A DNA stretch of 64,000 bases, from NCBI GenBank assembly GCA_051654865.1, contig JBOFYV010000104.1, positions 1 to 64,000 of the forward strand, written 5' to 3'. Below are positions 53,839-62,314 of this stretch, piece by piece. Each line of letters starts with the position of its first letter. Position 1 is the stretch's first letter. The stretch is from JBOFOR01 sp051654865 (GTDB lineage Bacteria > Bacillota > Clostridia > Peptostreptococcales > Peptostreptococcaceae). The notes below the pieces were generated by a model that saw only the letters and a list, made by a program, of their open reading frames with translations, was not told where the DNA came from and did not search any database. Both the position numbers and the translations under genes were made by a program.

Positions 53839-55452
53839 ATGAATTATAAAGAGTTTTATATGGAAGATGAGTATGTGTTTTTTAACAAGAAAAAAATAAT
53901 ATTAAAATTTATTAGTTGCTATTATAGGTATTCAACACCAAGTGAAATAAAAGGAATAGTTGATTGTGATGATGATATACAAATATTATTATCAGATACA
54001 AAAGAAGAAACTGACCTAGAATTAGTATTTAAATATAACAGAAGTATAAAAAATAGCGGATTTATATTAAATATAAATCCTAATCAATCTATAGAAATAC
54101 AAGCAGCTAATGAGAGAGGTATAAGAAATGGATATAGAGAATTCTGTAAGCATATAAGAAAGACAGAAAAAGGAATTTATATACCAAAAGTATCAATAAA
54201 TCATGAACCAACATTAAAGCTAAGCGGAGTAATAGAAGGTTTTTATGGTAGACCATGGAGCCATGAAGATAGACTAGATTGTATAAAATTTATAGGAGAT
54301 AAAAGTATGAATACATACATGTATGCTCCAAAGGATGATACATATCATAGGGATTTATGGAGAGAATTATACCCTCAAAATAGAATTTTAGAGTTTGAAG
54401 AAATACTGAATGAATGTAAAGTAAATCATATTGAGTTTTATTATATGATAGCACCAGGTAAGGACTTTGACTTTACACTTGAAGCAGACTATATAGCGCT
54501 TAAAACAAAGTTAACGCAGCTTATAGAGCTTGGTGTAACGAACTTTGGATTATTGTTAGATGATATAGAGTATAGAATAGATAATAAAACTAAGTTGAAA
54601 TTTAAAACACCAGCTCATACTCATTCACATATAGTAAACACAATATATAGCTTCTTAAATGAAAATATAGATGAGTTTAATTTAGTAATGTGTCCAACTG
54701 AATATGATATAGATTATGATAGTCCATATCTACATATTTTAGGCGAAAAGTTATTACCTGAAATTAAAATATTTTGGACTGGAAATGAAACATTATCTCA
54801 CAAAATAACTAAAGATAGCTTTGATAATATAAGTAAAATACTAAATCATGAAATAATAATATGGGATAATGTTCCAGTTAATGATTTTGAAACTGATAGA
54901 GAGTTAATCTTTATTGCTCCATATGAAAATAGATTTGTACACCTTTGTAATGAAAATTTAGAAGGAATAGTATTAAATCCTATGGATATATGGGAAATGT
55001 CTAAATTTACCTTAGCCTCATTTTCACAGTATGCATATAATGCATATAACTTCAGAGCAAAAGAAGATTTTAAAAAGGCTATAGAAGAAGTTGTAGACAA
55101 AGAATTTGTTGAAGATATGTATATAATTAGTAAATATTTTAGAAATAGCAGAGTATCAAATTCATTACCATTTGAACTATATAGTATGTTAAATGAAATT
55201 GACATTGAATCTATAGATAAAGAATTAAATATGCTTTTTAAATCAGTTGATAATATAAAAAATATAAAATCTAAAAGATTTATAGACAGTATAAATCCAT
55301 GGATATTAAGAATAGAAAGAGAAAAAGACCTTTGGAGTGCTTTTATGAACAAGGAAACACATAAAGTGGAAGAAATATTAAAAAACCTAGAAAAAGATAA
55401 TAACAAAACACCGTCTAATTTAGTTGTTAAGGTTATAAAAAATATTAAGTAA
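53839..55452 (+). CDS. GH84 beta-N-acetylglucosaminidase (cytoplasmic)
   Basis: 537 residues, no signal peptide. VIEGFYGRPWSHEDRLDCIKF at about 131-151 and APKDDTYHRDLWRELYP are GH84 marks; the catalytic pair is Asp241-Asp242 in LLLDDIEY (substrate-assisted mechanism). An N-terminal domain of about 115 residues comes first, as in NagJ-like enzymes, and a helical C-terminal part follows. Family members remove beta-linked GlcNAc. Secreted clostridial homologues are large multi-domain hyaluronidase-type proteins; this compact one should act inside the cell on imported sugars. RBS AGGGGTG. Confidence 0.92.
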   Translation: MNYKEFYMEDEYVFFNKKKIILKFISCYYRYSTPSEIKGIVDCDDDIQILLSDTKEETDLELVFKYNRSIKNSGFILNINPNQSIEIQAANERGIRNGYREFCKHIRKTEKGIYIPKVSINHEPTLKLSGVIEGFYGRPWSHEDRLDCIKFIGDKSMNTYMYAPKDDTYHRDLWRELYPQNRILEFEEILNECKVNHIEFYYMIAPGKDFDFTLEADYIALKTKLTQLIELGVTNFGLLLDDIEYRIDNKTKLKFKTPAHTHSHIVNTIYSFLNENIDEFNLVMCPTEYDIDYDSPYLHILGEKLLPEIKIFWTGNETLSHKITKDSFDNISKILNHEIIIWDNVPVNDFETDRELIFIAPYENRFVHLCNENLEGIVLNPMDIWEMSKFTLASFSQYAYNAYNFRAKEDFKKAIEEVVDKEFVEDMYIISKYFRNSRVSNSLPFELYSMLNEIDIESIDKELNMLFKSVDNIKNIKSKRFIDSINPWILRIEREKDLWSAFMNKETHKVEEILKNLEKDNNKTPSNLVVKVIKNIK

Positions 55453-55499
55453 TTAATATTAAATAATAAATTTTAAATAATAAATAAGGAGTTTTTAAT

Positions 55500-56852
55500 A
55501 TGAGCATAACTGCGATAAGGGGAGATATAGAGGTTAATCTAGACTCTAATAAAGAAGAACAAGGTATTTATCCAGAAACAGAGATGTTAAAAGAAAGATT
55601 AGAATGGTTTCAAGATTTAAAATTAGGTGTAATTATGCACTGGGGTCTATATGCAGAGGCTGGAATAGTTGAATCATGGCAATTATCAGAGGCTGATGAA
55701 TGGGCTCGTGAGCCAAAGGCATGGAGAGATGATATAAAAGAATTACAAAGAGATTATTGGGGATTAAACAAGGTTTTTAATCCTGTAAACTTTAATCCGG
55801 ATATATGGGCTAAAAAATGTAAAGAAGCAGGATTTAAATATTTAATATTTACTACAAAACATCATGATGGATTCAATATGTATGATACGAAGTACACCGA
55901 CTACAAAATAACTGGTTCAGAGTCTCCATTTAAAGATGATCCAAGAAGTGATTTATTAAGAGAAATATTTGATGCATTTAGAGAAGAAGATATTGCTGTT
56001 GGGGCATATTATTCAAAAGCAGATTGGCATAGTGAACATTACTGGCTAGATGATGATACAGTAAAGGGAAGACGTGCAAGTTATGATACAGAAAAGCACC
56101 CAGAAATTTGGAGTAAGTATGTAGAATTTGTACAAAATCAATTACATGAAATAACTCATAACTATGGAAATGTAGATTTATTATGGCTAGATGCTGGATG
56201 GTGTGGTAAAGGTAAAGAAGATATAGATATGGATAAGATAGCACAAGATGCAAGAGTTGCTAATCCAGAACTTATAATAGTTGATAGATGTATGGGAGGA
56301 AGGCATGAGAATTATGTAACTCCTGAAAGAAAAATACCAGATGAATCAGAGATACCTAATAAAGTTTGGGAGAGTAATATACCACTAGGTAATGATTGGG
56401 GATATGTTCCTACTGATAAATTTAAATCTGTTAGAGATATAGTACATTCATTAATAGAAGTAGTATCAAAAGGTGGAAACTTAATTTTAGGAGTAGGACC
56501 AAAACCAGATGGAACATTATGCGATGAAGATTTATACATAATGGGTGAACTTGGAAAGTGGTTAGATATAAATGGAGAAGGTATCTATGGAACTCGTAGA
56601 GCTGAAAATATAAAAATAAATAATCCTAAATTTAGAGTAACTAAAAAGCAAAATGATTTATATTACTTCTATTTAAATCAAGGTGAAGAAAATCCAACTG
56701 AAGTTGATATATTTGACTTAGGAGTGAACGTAGAAGATATACAAAATGTGACTATACTAGGCGGATCAGATGGAGTAATAGAAAGTAATAAAATAAAATT
56801 ATCTAAAATAGAGGCAGATGAATCTTTTGTTATAAAGGTAAACTTAAAATAG
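55500..56852 (+). CDS. GH29 alpha-L-fucosidase A (cytoplasmic)
   Basis: 450 residues, no signal peptide. LGVIMHWGLYAEAG, FTTKHHDGFNMYDTKYTDY and the nucleophile Asp231 in LLWLDAGW mark family GH29; a small C-terminal beta domain follows from about residue 360. The acid/base residue cannot be fixed by eye. Fucosidases of this family release alpha-L-fucose from host N- and O-glycans. RBS AAGGAG. It differs clearly from the second GH29, so the two probably cleave different fucose linkages. Confidence 0.92.
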   Translation: MSITAIRGDIEVNLDSNKEEQGIYPETEMLKERLEWFQDLKLGVIMHWGLYAEAGIVESWQLSEADEWAREPKAWRDDIKELQRDYWGLNKVFNPVNFNPDIWAKKCKEAGFKYLIFTTKHHDGFNMYDTKYTDYKITGSESPFKDDPRSDLLREIFDAFREEDIAVGAYYSKADWHSEHYWLDDDTVKGRRASYDTEKHPEIWSKYVEFVQNQLHEITHNYGNVDLLWLDAGWCGKGKEDIDMDKIAQDARVANPELIIVDRCMGGRHENYVTPERKIPDESEIPNKVWESNIPLGNDWGYVPTDKFKSVRDIVHSLIEVVSKGGNLILGVGPKPDGTLCDEDLYIMGELGKWLDINGEGIYGTRRAENIKINNPKFRVTKKQNDLYYFYLNQGEENPTEVDIFDLGVNVEDIQNVTILGGSDGVIESNKIKLSKIEADESFVIKVNLK

Positions 56853-56872
56853 TATATTAGGGGGAAAATAAA

Positions 56873-58150
56873 ATGAAGATAGAAGATTTCTTAAAAGAAC
56901 GTTTTGGAATGTTTATACACTGGGGAGTATATTCTATACCTGGTAGAGGGGAATGGTTAAGATCTCATGCTAAAATGAGTATAGAAGACTATCAAAAGTA
57001 TGTGGATGAGTTCAATCCTTCAGATTATAACCCAAAAGAATGGGCTAAACTTGCTAAAAAAGCAGGTATGAAATATGCTGTTATGACAGCTAAGCATCAT
57101 GATGGATACTGTTTATTTGACTCTAAGTACACAGATTATTCAAGTCAACATTATATAGGTAGAGACTTAATACGTGAATACGTAGATGCATTTAGAAGTG
57201 AAGGGATAAAGGTCGGTTTATATTACTCAGTTATAGATTGGCATCACAAGGATTATCCTACATACGGAGACTTACAACACCCTATGAGAGATAATGAAGC
57301 TTATAAAGATTTAGAAAAAGAAAAGAACTTAGATGATTACTTAGATTATATGCATGGCCAAGTTAGAGAACTTATGACAAACTATGGAGAAATAGATATA
57401 TTATGGTTTGACTTCTCATATAACAATCCACCAGAAACTGGACTGCCTCGTATGAAAGGTGAAACTTGGAGAGCTACTGAACTAGTTAAGATGATAAAAG
57501 AGCTTCAACCTAATATAGTAATAAATAATCGTTTAGGTGGAGATATGAGACTAGATGAGCCAGAATATTATGCAGGTGATTTTACTTCTCCAGAGCAAAT
57601 AATACCAGCAAAAGGTATGTTAAATAATAAGGGAGAAGTACTTCCTTGGGAAGCTTGTGTAACATTAAATAGTAGCTGGGGATATAGTGCTAAAAATAGT
57701 GAGTATAAATCTGTAAAAACTATAATAAGAACAATAGTTGAGTGTGTAAGTAAAAATGGTAACTTATTATTAAATGTAGGTCCAAACTCTAAAGGTCAAA
57801 TACCTAAAGAAAGTGTAGAAATATTAGAAGAAGTAGGAAAATGGATGGATGCAAATAGTAAGAGTATATATAACTGTAAAGCAGCTGATTATGAGCGTCC
57901 AGAGTGGGGAAGGTATACACAAAATGGTAAATTCTTATATGCACATATATTAGATCGTGGTATAGGATGGATAACATTACTAGGACTTGAAGGAAAAGTA
58001 AAGAAAGCTCGTATGTTACATGATGGAGCTGAAGTATTATTAGATAGACCATGGAATGTTTCTAAATTCCCAGATGATGCATTTTTAATATTACCATCTC
58101 AAGAATTACCAGATGATAATGATACTGTTATTGAAATAGAATTAATATAA
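56873..58150 (+). CDS. GH29 alpha-L-fucosidase B (cytoplasmic)
   Basis: 425 residues, no signal peptide. FGMFIHWGVYSIPGRGEWL, MTAKHHDGYCLFDSKYTDY and the nucleophile Asp180 in ILWFDFSY. More like the GH29 group with GEWLR and NNRLGGD motifs than fucosidase A. The C-terminal beta domain carries HILDRGIGWITLLGLEGKV. RBS AGGGGG, 20 bases after the previous gene. Confidence 0.92.
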   Translation: MKIEDFLKERFGMFIHWGVYSIPGRGEWLRSHAKMSIEDYQKYVDEFNPSDYNPKEWAKLAKKAGMKYAVMTAKHHDGYCLFDSKYTDYSSQHYIGRDLIREYVDAFRSEGIKVGLYYSVIDWHHKDYPTYGDLQHPMRDNEAYKDLEKEKNLDDYLDYMHGQVRELMTNYGEIDILWFDFSYNNPPETGLPRMKGETWRATELVKMIKELQPNIVINNRLGGDMRLDEPEYYAGDFTSPEQIIPAKGMLNNKGEVLPWEACVTLNSSWGYSAKNSEYKSVKTIIRTIVECVSKNGNLLLNVGPNSKGQIPKESVEILEEVGKWMDANSKSIYNCKAADYERPEWGRYTQNGKFLYAHILDRGIGWITLLGLEGKVKKARMLHDGAEVLLDRPWNVSKFPDDAFLILPSQELPDDNDTVIEIELI

Positions 58151-58169
58151 CATTTAAGGGGGAGCAAAT

Positions 58170-59222
58170 ATGCAAACTAAATATCAAGTAATGGCTTATC
58201 TAAAGGACAAAGATAAATGGGGAAAAGAAAATATAGATGCAACTAAATTAACTTGCATAAACTATAGTTTCGCTAAAGTAGAAGAAGGCAAATGTGTTGA
58301 AAACTTTACAAAGATAGATATATTAAAGGAAATAAAAGAAGAAAATCCACACTTAAGAACTTGTTTAAGTATAGGTGGATGGACTGCAGATGGATTTTCT
58401 GATGCAGTTCTAACTGAAGAAAGTAGAAAATTATTTATAGAGAGTATATACGAATTAGTTGAAAAATACGACTTTGATGGAGTTGACCTTGATTGGGAAT
58501 ATCCAACTTTAGGCGATGCTGGTATAGTTGCAAGACCAGAAGATAATGAAAACTTCTTATCATTAGTAAAAGAACTAAGAGTATTTTTAGATACAAAAGG
58601 AAAAGAAGTAAACAAAGAGTTTTGGTTAACTGCAGCAATAGGCGCACACGATAGAGTTATAGACGCTATGCTTACAACAAATGGAGCTGAATATACTAAG
58701 TACTTAGATTATGTACATATAATGACATACGATGTTAGAAATGGATATAAAACAGGACATCATGCTAACTTATATACATACGAAAAATCAGATACTCCAA
58801 CTAGTGCAGATAGATCTGTAAAAAGATTATTAGGTCAAGGGGTACCAGTAGAAAAGATAATAATAGGTGGAGCATTTTATTCAAGAGTGTGGGAAGGTCT
58901 TGAACAAAGTGATGAACACTTAAATGTTAACTCTAAAAACCCAGGTTTAAAAGTAATTGACTATAATTTCTTAGAAGATTATAAAAATGAGCATAACTTA
59001 ACATATTATTGGGATGATGAAGCTAAATCTGCGTATTTATATAATGGAGAAATATTTGTATCATATGATGATGAAAGATCATTAGCAGAAAAAGCTAAAT
59101 ATGTTAAAGAAAATGGACTTGGCGGAATAATGTTTTGGGAATATTCACTAGATTTATCATTGACATTACTAAATGCAATAGACGAAGAGATAAATAAAGT
59201 AGAAATGTTAACTGACCACTAA
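58170..59222 (+). CDS. GH18 chitinase/endo-beta-N-acetylglucosaminidase-like enzyme (cytoplasmic)
   Basis: 350 residues, no signal peptide or carbohydrate-binding module. SIGGW (substrate loop), the catalytic DxxDxDxE as DGVDLDWE at 103-110, and MTYD at about 188-191 (IMTYDVRNG) define GH18; the insertion domain of chitinase-A type enzymes is present. Such enzymes cut beta-1,4 bonds next to GlcNAc with an N-acetyl group, for example chitin fragments or the chitobiose core of N-glycans. In a fucosidase and mannosidase setting the latter is favoured, as inference. Terminator follows. Confidence 0.88.
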   Translation: MQTKYQVMAYLKDKDKWGKENIDATKLTCINYSFAKVEEGKCVENFTKIDILKEIKEENPHLRTCLSIGGWTADGFSDAVLTEESRKLFIESIYELVEKYDFDGVDLDWEYPTLGDAGIVARPEDNENFLSLVKELRVFLDTKGKEVNKEFWLTAAIGAHDRVIDAMLTTNGAEYTKYLDYVHIMTYDVRNGYKTGHHANLYTYEKSDTPTSADRSVKRLLGQGVPVEKIIIGGAFYSRVWEGLEQSDEHLNVNSKNPGLKVIDYNFLEDYKNEHNLTYYWDDEAKSAYLYNGEIFVSYDDERSLAEKAKYVKENGLGGIMFWEYSLDLSLTLLNAIDEEINKVEMLTDH

Positions 59223-59228
59223 AAATAG

Positions 59229-59259
59229 ATTGGCTAGCATTATGCTAGCCAATTTTTTT
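59229..59259 (+). terminator. Terminator after GH18 gene
   Basis: ATTGGCTAGCAT/ATGCTAGCCAAT stem with a seven-T run; splits the locus into two transcription units. Confidence 0.9.
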
Positions 59260-59318
59260 ATTAATGTACGAAGTAAATTTTATGTATATATATAATTTAT
59301 AAAAAGGGAGATATAACA

Positions 59319-60668
59319 ATGGAAGAAACAAAAGTAATTACTCTTGGTGGAGACATACCAGAACTTGAGGGACAAGAAGCTATAAATAATGAAATACCAA
59401 AATGTGCTATAGATTTTATGGAAAAGATAACGAACCTATGTGGAAAAGAACATTCTCACTGGGCAAAAAACTTTAATAAATGTTTCACAAATACACTACA
59501 AACAACTGTAAAGAAATTAGATGATAACTCAACTTATCTAATTACAGGTGATATACCAGCTATGTGGCTTAGAGATTCAACAGCTCAGATTCGTTCATAC
59601 TTAGTATTAGCTAAGGAAAATGAAGAGATAAAAAATATTATAGCAGGACTTGTTGAAAGGCAGTTTAAGTGTATAAGTATAGATCCTTATGCTAATGCAT
59701 TTAATGAGTTTGAAAATAATGCAGGATACCAAGATGATAATACAGATATGCATCCTCATGTTTGGGAAAGAAAGTATGAGGTAGACTCATTATGTTATCC
59801 AGTTCAACTTGCATATTTATTATATAAAGCAACTGAAGATACAAAGCATTTTAATGAAACATTCATAGCTGGAGTTAGAAAAATACTAGAAGTGTTTGAA
59901 GTGGAACAAAATCACAACAATTCACCATATATATTTACTAGAGATACTTGGAGAAAAGAAGATACTTTAGTTAACGATGGAAAAGGGCCCGCGTTTGATG
60001 TAACAGGTATGACTTGGTCAGGATTTAGAGCTAGTGATGATGCTTGTGAATATTCTTACTTAATACCATCTAATATGTTTGCGGTAGTTATACTTGATTA
60101 CTTAAAAGAAATATTTACAAATATATTAAAAGATGAAGAAATATTAAATAGGGCTACTAAGCTTAGAAATGAAATCCAAGAGGGGATAGAAAAATACGGA
60201 AAAGTTAAAAACAAAGAAAATAAAGATATATATGCATATGAAGTAGATGGATTAGGAAACCACATAGTTATGGATGATCCAGGAATACCTAGTTTATTAT
60301 CAGGTCCTTATATTGGATACTGTAGTGAGGATGATGAAATTTACTTGAATACTAGACAAAGTATGTTAAGTAAAGAAAATCCATATTTCTATGAAGGAAA
60401 AGTGGCAACAGGAATAGGAAGCTCTCACACGCCAGAAGGATATGTATGGCCAATGGCTTTTGCAGTTGAAGGTCTTACAACTAGTGATAAGAATGAAAAA
60501 GAAAGAATACTTAACTTATTAGTAGAATGTGACGGTGGAACTAATTTAATGCATGAAGGTTTCCACTCTGATGATCCAACAGAGTATACAAGAGAATGGT
60601 TCTCTTGGGCAAACATGTTATTCTGTGAACTAGTAATGGACTACTTTGATATAAGGATAGAAAAATAA
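59319..60668 (+). CDS. GH125 exo-alpha-1,6-mannosidase (cytoplasmic)
   Basis: 449 residues, no signal peptide, one (alpha/alpha)6 domain. GDIPAMWLRDSTAQIRSY, WERKYEVDSLCYP, TGMTWSGFRASDDACEYSYLIPSNMFAV and NLMHEGFHSDDP are GH125 (formerly DUF1237) signatures; the aspartate in ASDDAC and glutamate in HEGF fit the acid and base described for the pneumococcal enzyme. Removes non-reducing alpha-1,6-mannose, as found in N-glycan cores. RBS AAGGGAG. Confidence 0.93.
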   Translation: MEETKVITLGGDIPELEGQEAINNEIPKCAIDFMEKITNLCGKEHSHWAKNFNKCFTNTLQTTVKKLDDNSTYLITGDIPAMWLRDSTAQIRSYLVLAKENEEIKNIIAGLVERQFKCISIDPYANAFNEFENNAGYQDDNTDMHPHVWERKYEVDSLCYPVQLAYLLYKATEDTKHFNETFIAGVRKILEVFEVEQNHNNSPYIFTRDTWRKEDTLVNDGKGPAFDVTGMTWSGFRASDDACEYSYLIPSNMFAVVILDYLKEIFTNILKDEEILNRATKLRNEIQEGIEKYGKVKNKENKDIYAYEVDGLGNHIVMDDPGIPSLLSGPYIGYCSEDDEIYLNTRQSMLSKENPYFYEGKVATGIGSSHTPEGYVWPMAFAVEGLTTSDKNEKERILNLLVECDGGTNLMHEGFHSDDPTEYTREWFSWANMLFCELVMDYFDIRIEK

Positions 60669-60701
60669 GGGTTAACTTATAAAGGTTTAGGGAGAATAAT
60701 G

Positions 60702-62240
60702 ATGAAAGATTATAAAAAGTTTATATTTGAAATAAAACAAGATGAGTATTGGTATGGTCCCATAGTAAATGATGGAGTTAAATATCCAATAGGAAAAGGA
60801 GATTCATATAGTATCAACCTAGATCAACATTATAGTCCAAATCAAGTAAATCCATTATTAATATCTACTAAAGGGAGATATATATGGTGTGATAGTGGTT
60901 TTAAATTAAGTGTATCAAATGATAGAATAGAAATTCTAAGTTACAAAAAAGAACCAAAGTTATATGAATGTGGAACAACATTAAAAGAAGCTTATTTAGA
61001 TGCATGTAATAAGTTTTTTAAACCAAATGGAATTGTTCCTCCTAAGGCGTTTTTTACTAAGCCGCAATATAATACTTGGATAGAACTTATATATAATCAA
61101 ACTCAAGAAGGTATTTTAAATTATGCAAGAGACATAGTAAAAAATAATATGCCAATTGGAATAATAATGATAGATGATGGTTGGAGTGATTATTATGGAA
61201 AATGGGATTTTAATGTAGGTAAATTTAAAAACCCAAAAGCTATGGTAGATGAATTACATGAATTAGGGTTTAAAGTAATGCTTTGGACTTGCCCATTTAT
61301 AACTCCTGATACATTAGAGTATAGAATGTTAAAAGATAAAAAATTATTAGTTATGGATAAAGACGGAGAACCATCAATTAAGAGATGGTGGAATGGATGT
61401 TCAGCGGTTTTAGATATTACCAATCCAGAAGCTATAGATTGGTATAACAAACAAAACCAAAATATAATGGATAGTTATGGTGTAGATGGATTCAAATTTG
61501 ATGCAGGAGACGCTCAATTTTATAGCGAAGAAGATGTAACTTATAGAAAAGTAGACCCTAATGAACATAGTGAATTATGGGCTAAATTAGGTTGTGAATA
61601 TGAATATAACGAATACAGGGCAGCTTTTAAGACTGCAGGACTTAATTTAGTTCAAAGATTAGCTGATAAAAGTCATAGTTGGGAAAATAATGGAGTTGCA
61701 TCTTTGATTCCAAATCAATTAACACAAGGAATATTAGGATATGCATATACTTGTCCGGATATGATTGGTGGTGGTGAGTATATGAGCTTCTTAGAAAATA
61801 GTGACAAATTAGATGAGGAACTTTTTGTAAGATATGCTCAATGTGCAGCACTTATGCCAATGATGCAATTTTCTGCAGCTCCATGGAGAGTATTAGGCAA
61901 AGATAACTTTGAAAACTGCAAAAAAGCTGCTAATCTTCATATAGAGTATGCAGATTATATATACGAACTAGCTAAAAATACAAGTTTAACTGGAGAGCCA
62001 ATTGTAAGATTTATGGAATATGAATTCCCGAATCAAGGTTTAGAAAAGGTGACAGAACAATTTATGCTAGGTGACAAATATTTAATAGCTCCTGTAACGA
62101 AAAAGGGAGAGGAATACAAAGAGGTTCATATTCCTAAAGGAATATGGAGAGATATAGACAAAAATGAAATTACAGGACCTAAAAAAATACAAGTTAAAAC
62201 TAGCTTAGACAAACTTGATATATATATAAAGATTGATTAA
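60702..62240 (+). CDS. GH31 alpha-glycosidase of uncertain specificity (cytoplasmic)
   Basis: 512 residues from the second of two adjacent ATGs (7 nt behind GGGAG; the first only 4). (beta/alpha)8 domain with MIDDGWSDYYGKWDFNVGKF, nucleophile Asp267 in DGFKFDAGD, and CPDMIGGGEY where usual GH31 alpha-glucosidases have another sequence around the acid/base. The N-terminal domain is short (about 130 residues) and the C-terminal part minimal. The GFKFDAGD/CPDMIGG pattern recalls the GH31 branch with MYORG-like alpha-galactosidases rather than maltose-type enzymes. Partner of GH125 in its operon. Confidence 0.8.
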   Translation: MKDYKKFIFEIKQDEYWYGPIVNDGVKYPIGKGDSYSINLDQHYSPNQVNPLLISTKGRYIWCDSGFKLSVSNDRIEILSYKKEPKLYECGTTLKEAYLDACNKFFKPNGIVPPKAFFTKPQYNTWIELIYNQTQEGILNYARDIVKNNMPIGIIMIDDGWSDYYGKWDFNVGKFKNPKAMVDELHELGFKVMLWTCPFITPDTLEYRMLKDKKLLVMDKDGEPSIKRWWNGCSAVLDITNPEAIDWYNKQNQNIMDSYGVDGFKFDAGDAQFYSEEDVTYRKVDPNEHSELWAKLGCEYEYNEYRAAFKTAGLNLVQRLADKSHSWENNGVASLIPNQLTQGILGYAYTCPDMIGGGEYMSFLENSDKLDEELFVRYAQCAALMPMMQFSAAPWRVLGKDNFENCKKAANLHIEYADYIYELAKNTSLTGEPIVRFMEYEFPNQGLEKVTEQFMLGDKYLIAPVTKKGEEYKEVHIPKGIWRDIDKNEITGPKKIQVKTSLDKLDIYIKID

Positions 62241-62255
62241 AAGAAGTTAATTGTA

Positions 62256-62294
62256 TAGCCTGTGTACTTATTAAAAGAAATAATACACAGGCTA
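62256..62294. repeat. Intercistronic hairpin between GH31 and M17 genes
   Basis: TAGCCTGTGTA (62256-62266) and TACACAGGCTA (62284-62294) around a 17-nt loop. No T run follows. It ends about 20 bases before the aminopeptidase start, so it may be an RNA processing or stability element. Confidence 0.6.
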
Positions 62295-62314
62295 GGATTA
62301 TAGGGGTGAAAAGT

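Noticed and set aside
54846..55406. 186-codon minus-strand frame inside the GH84 gene
   Set aside because: Long, but Ser/Leu/Phe-rich antisense composition, no binding site, and the plus strand codes for a clear GH84 protein.
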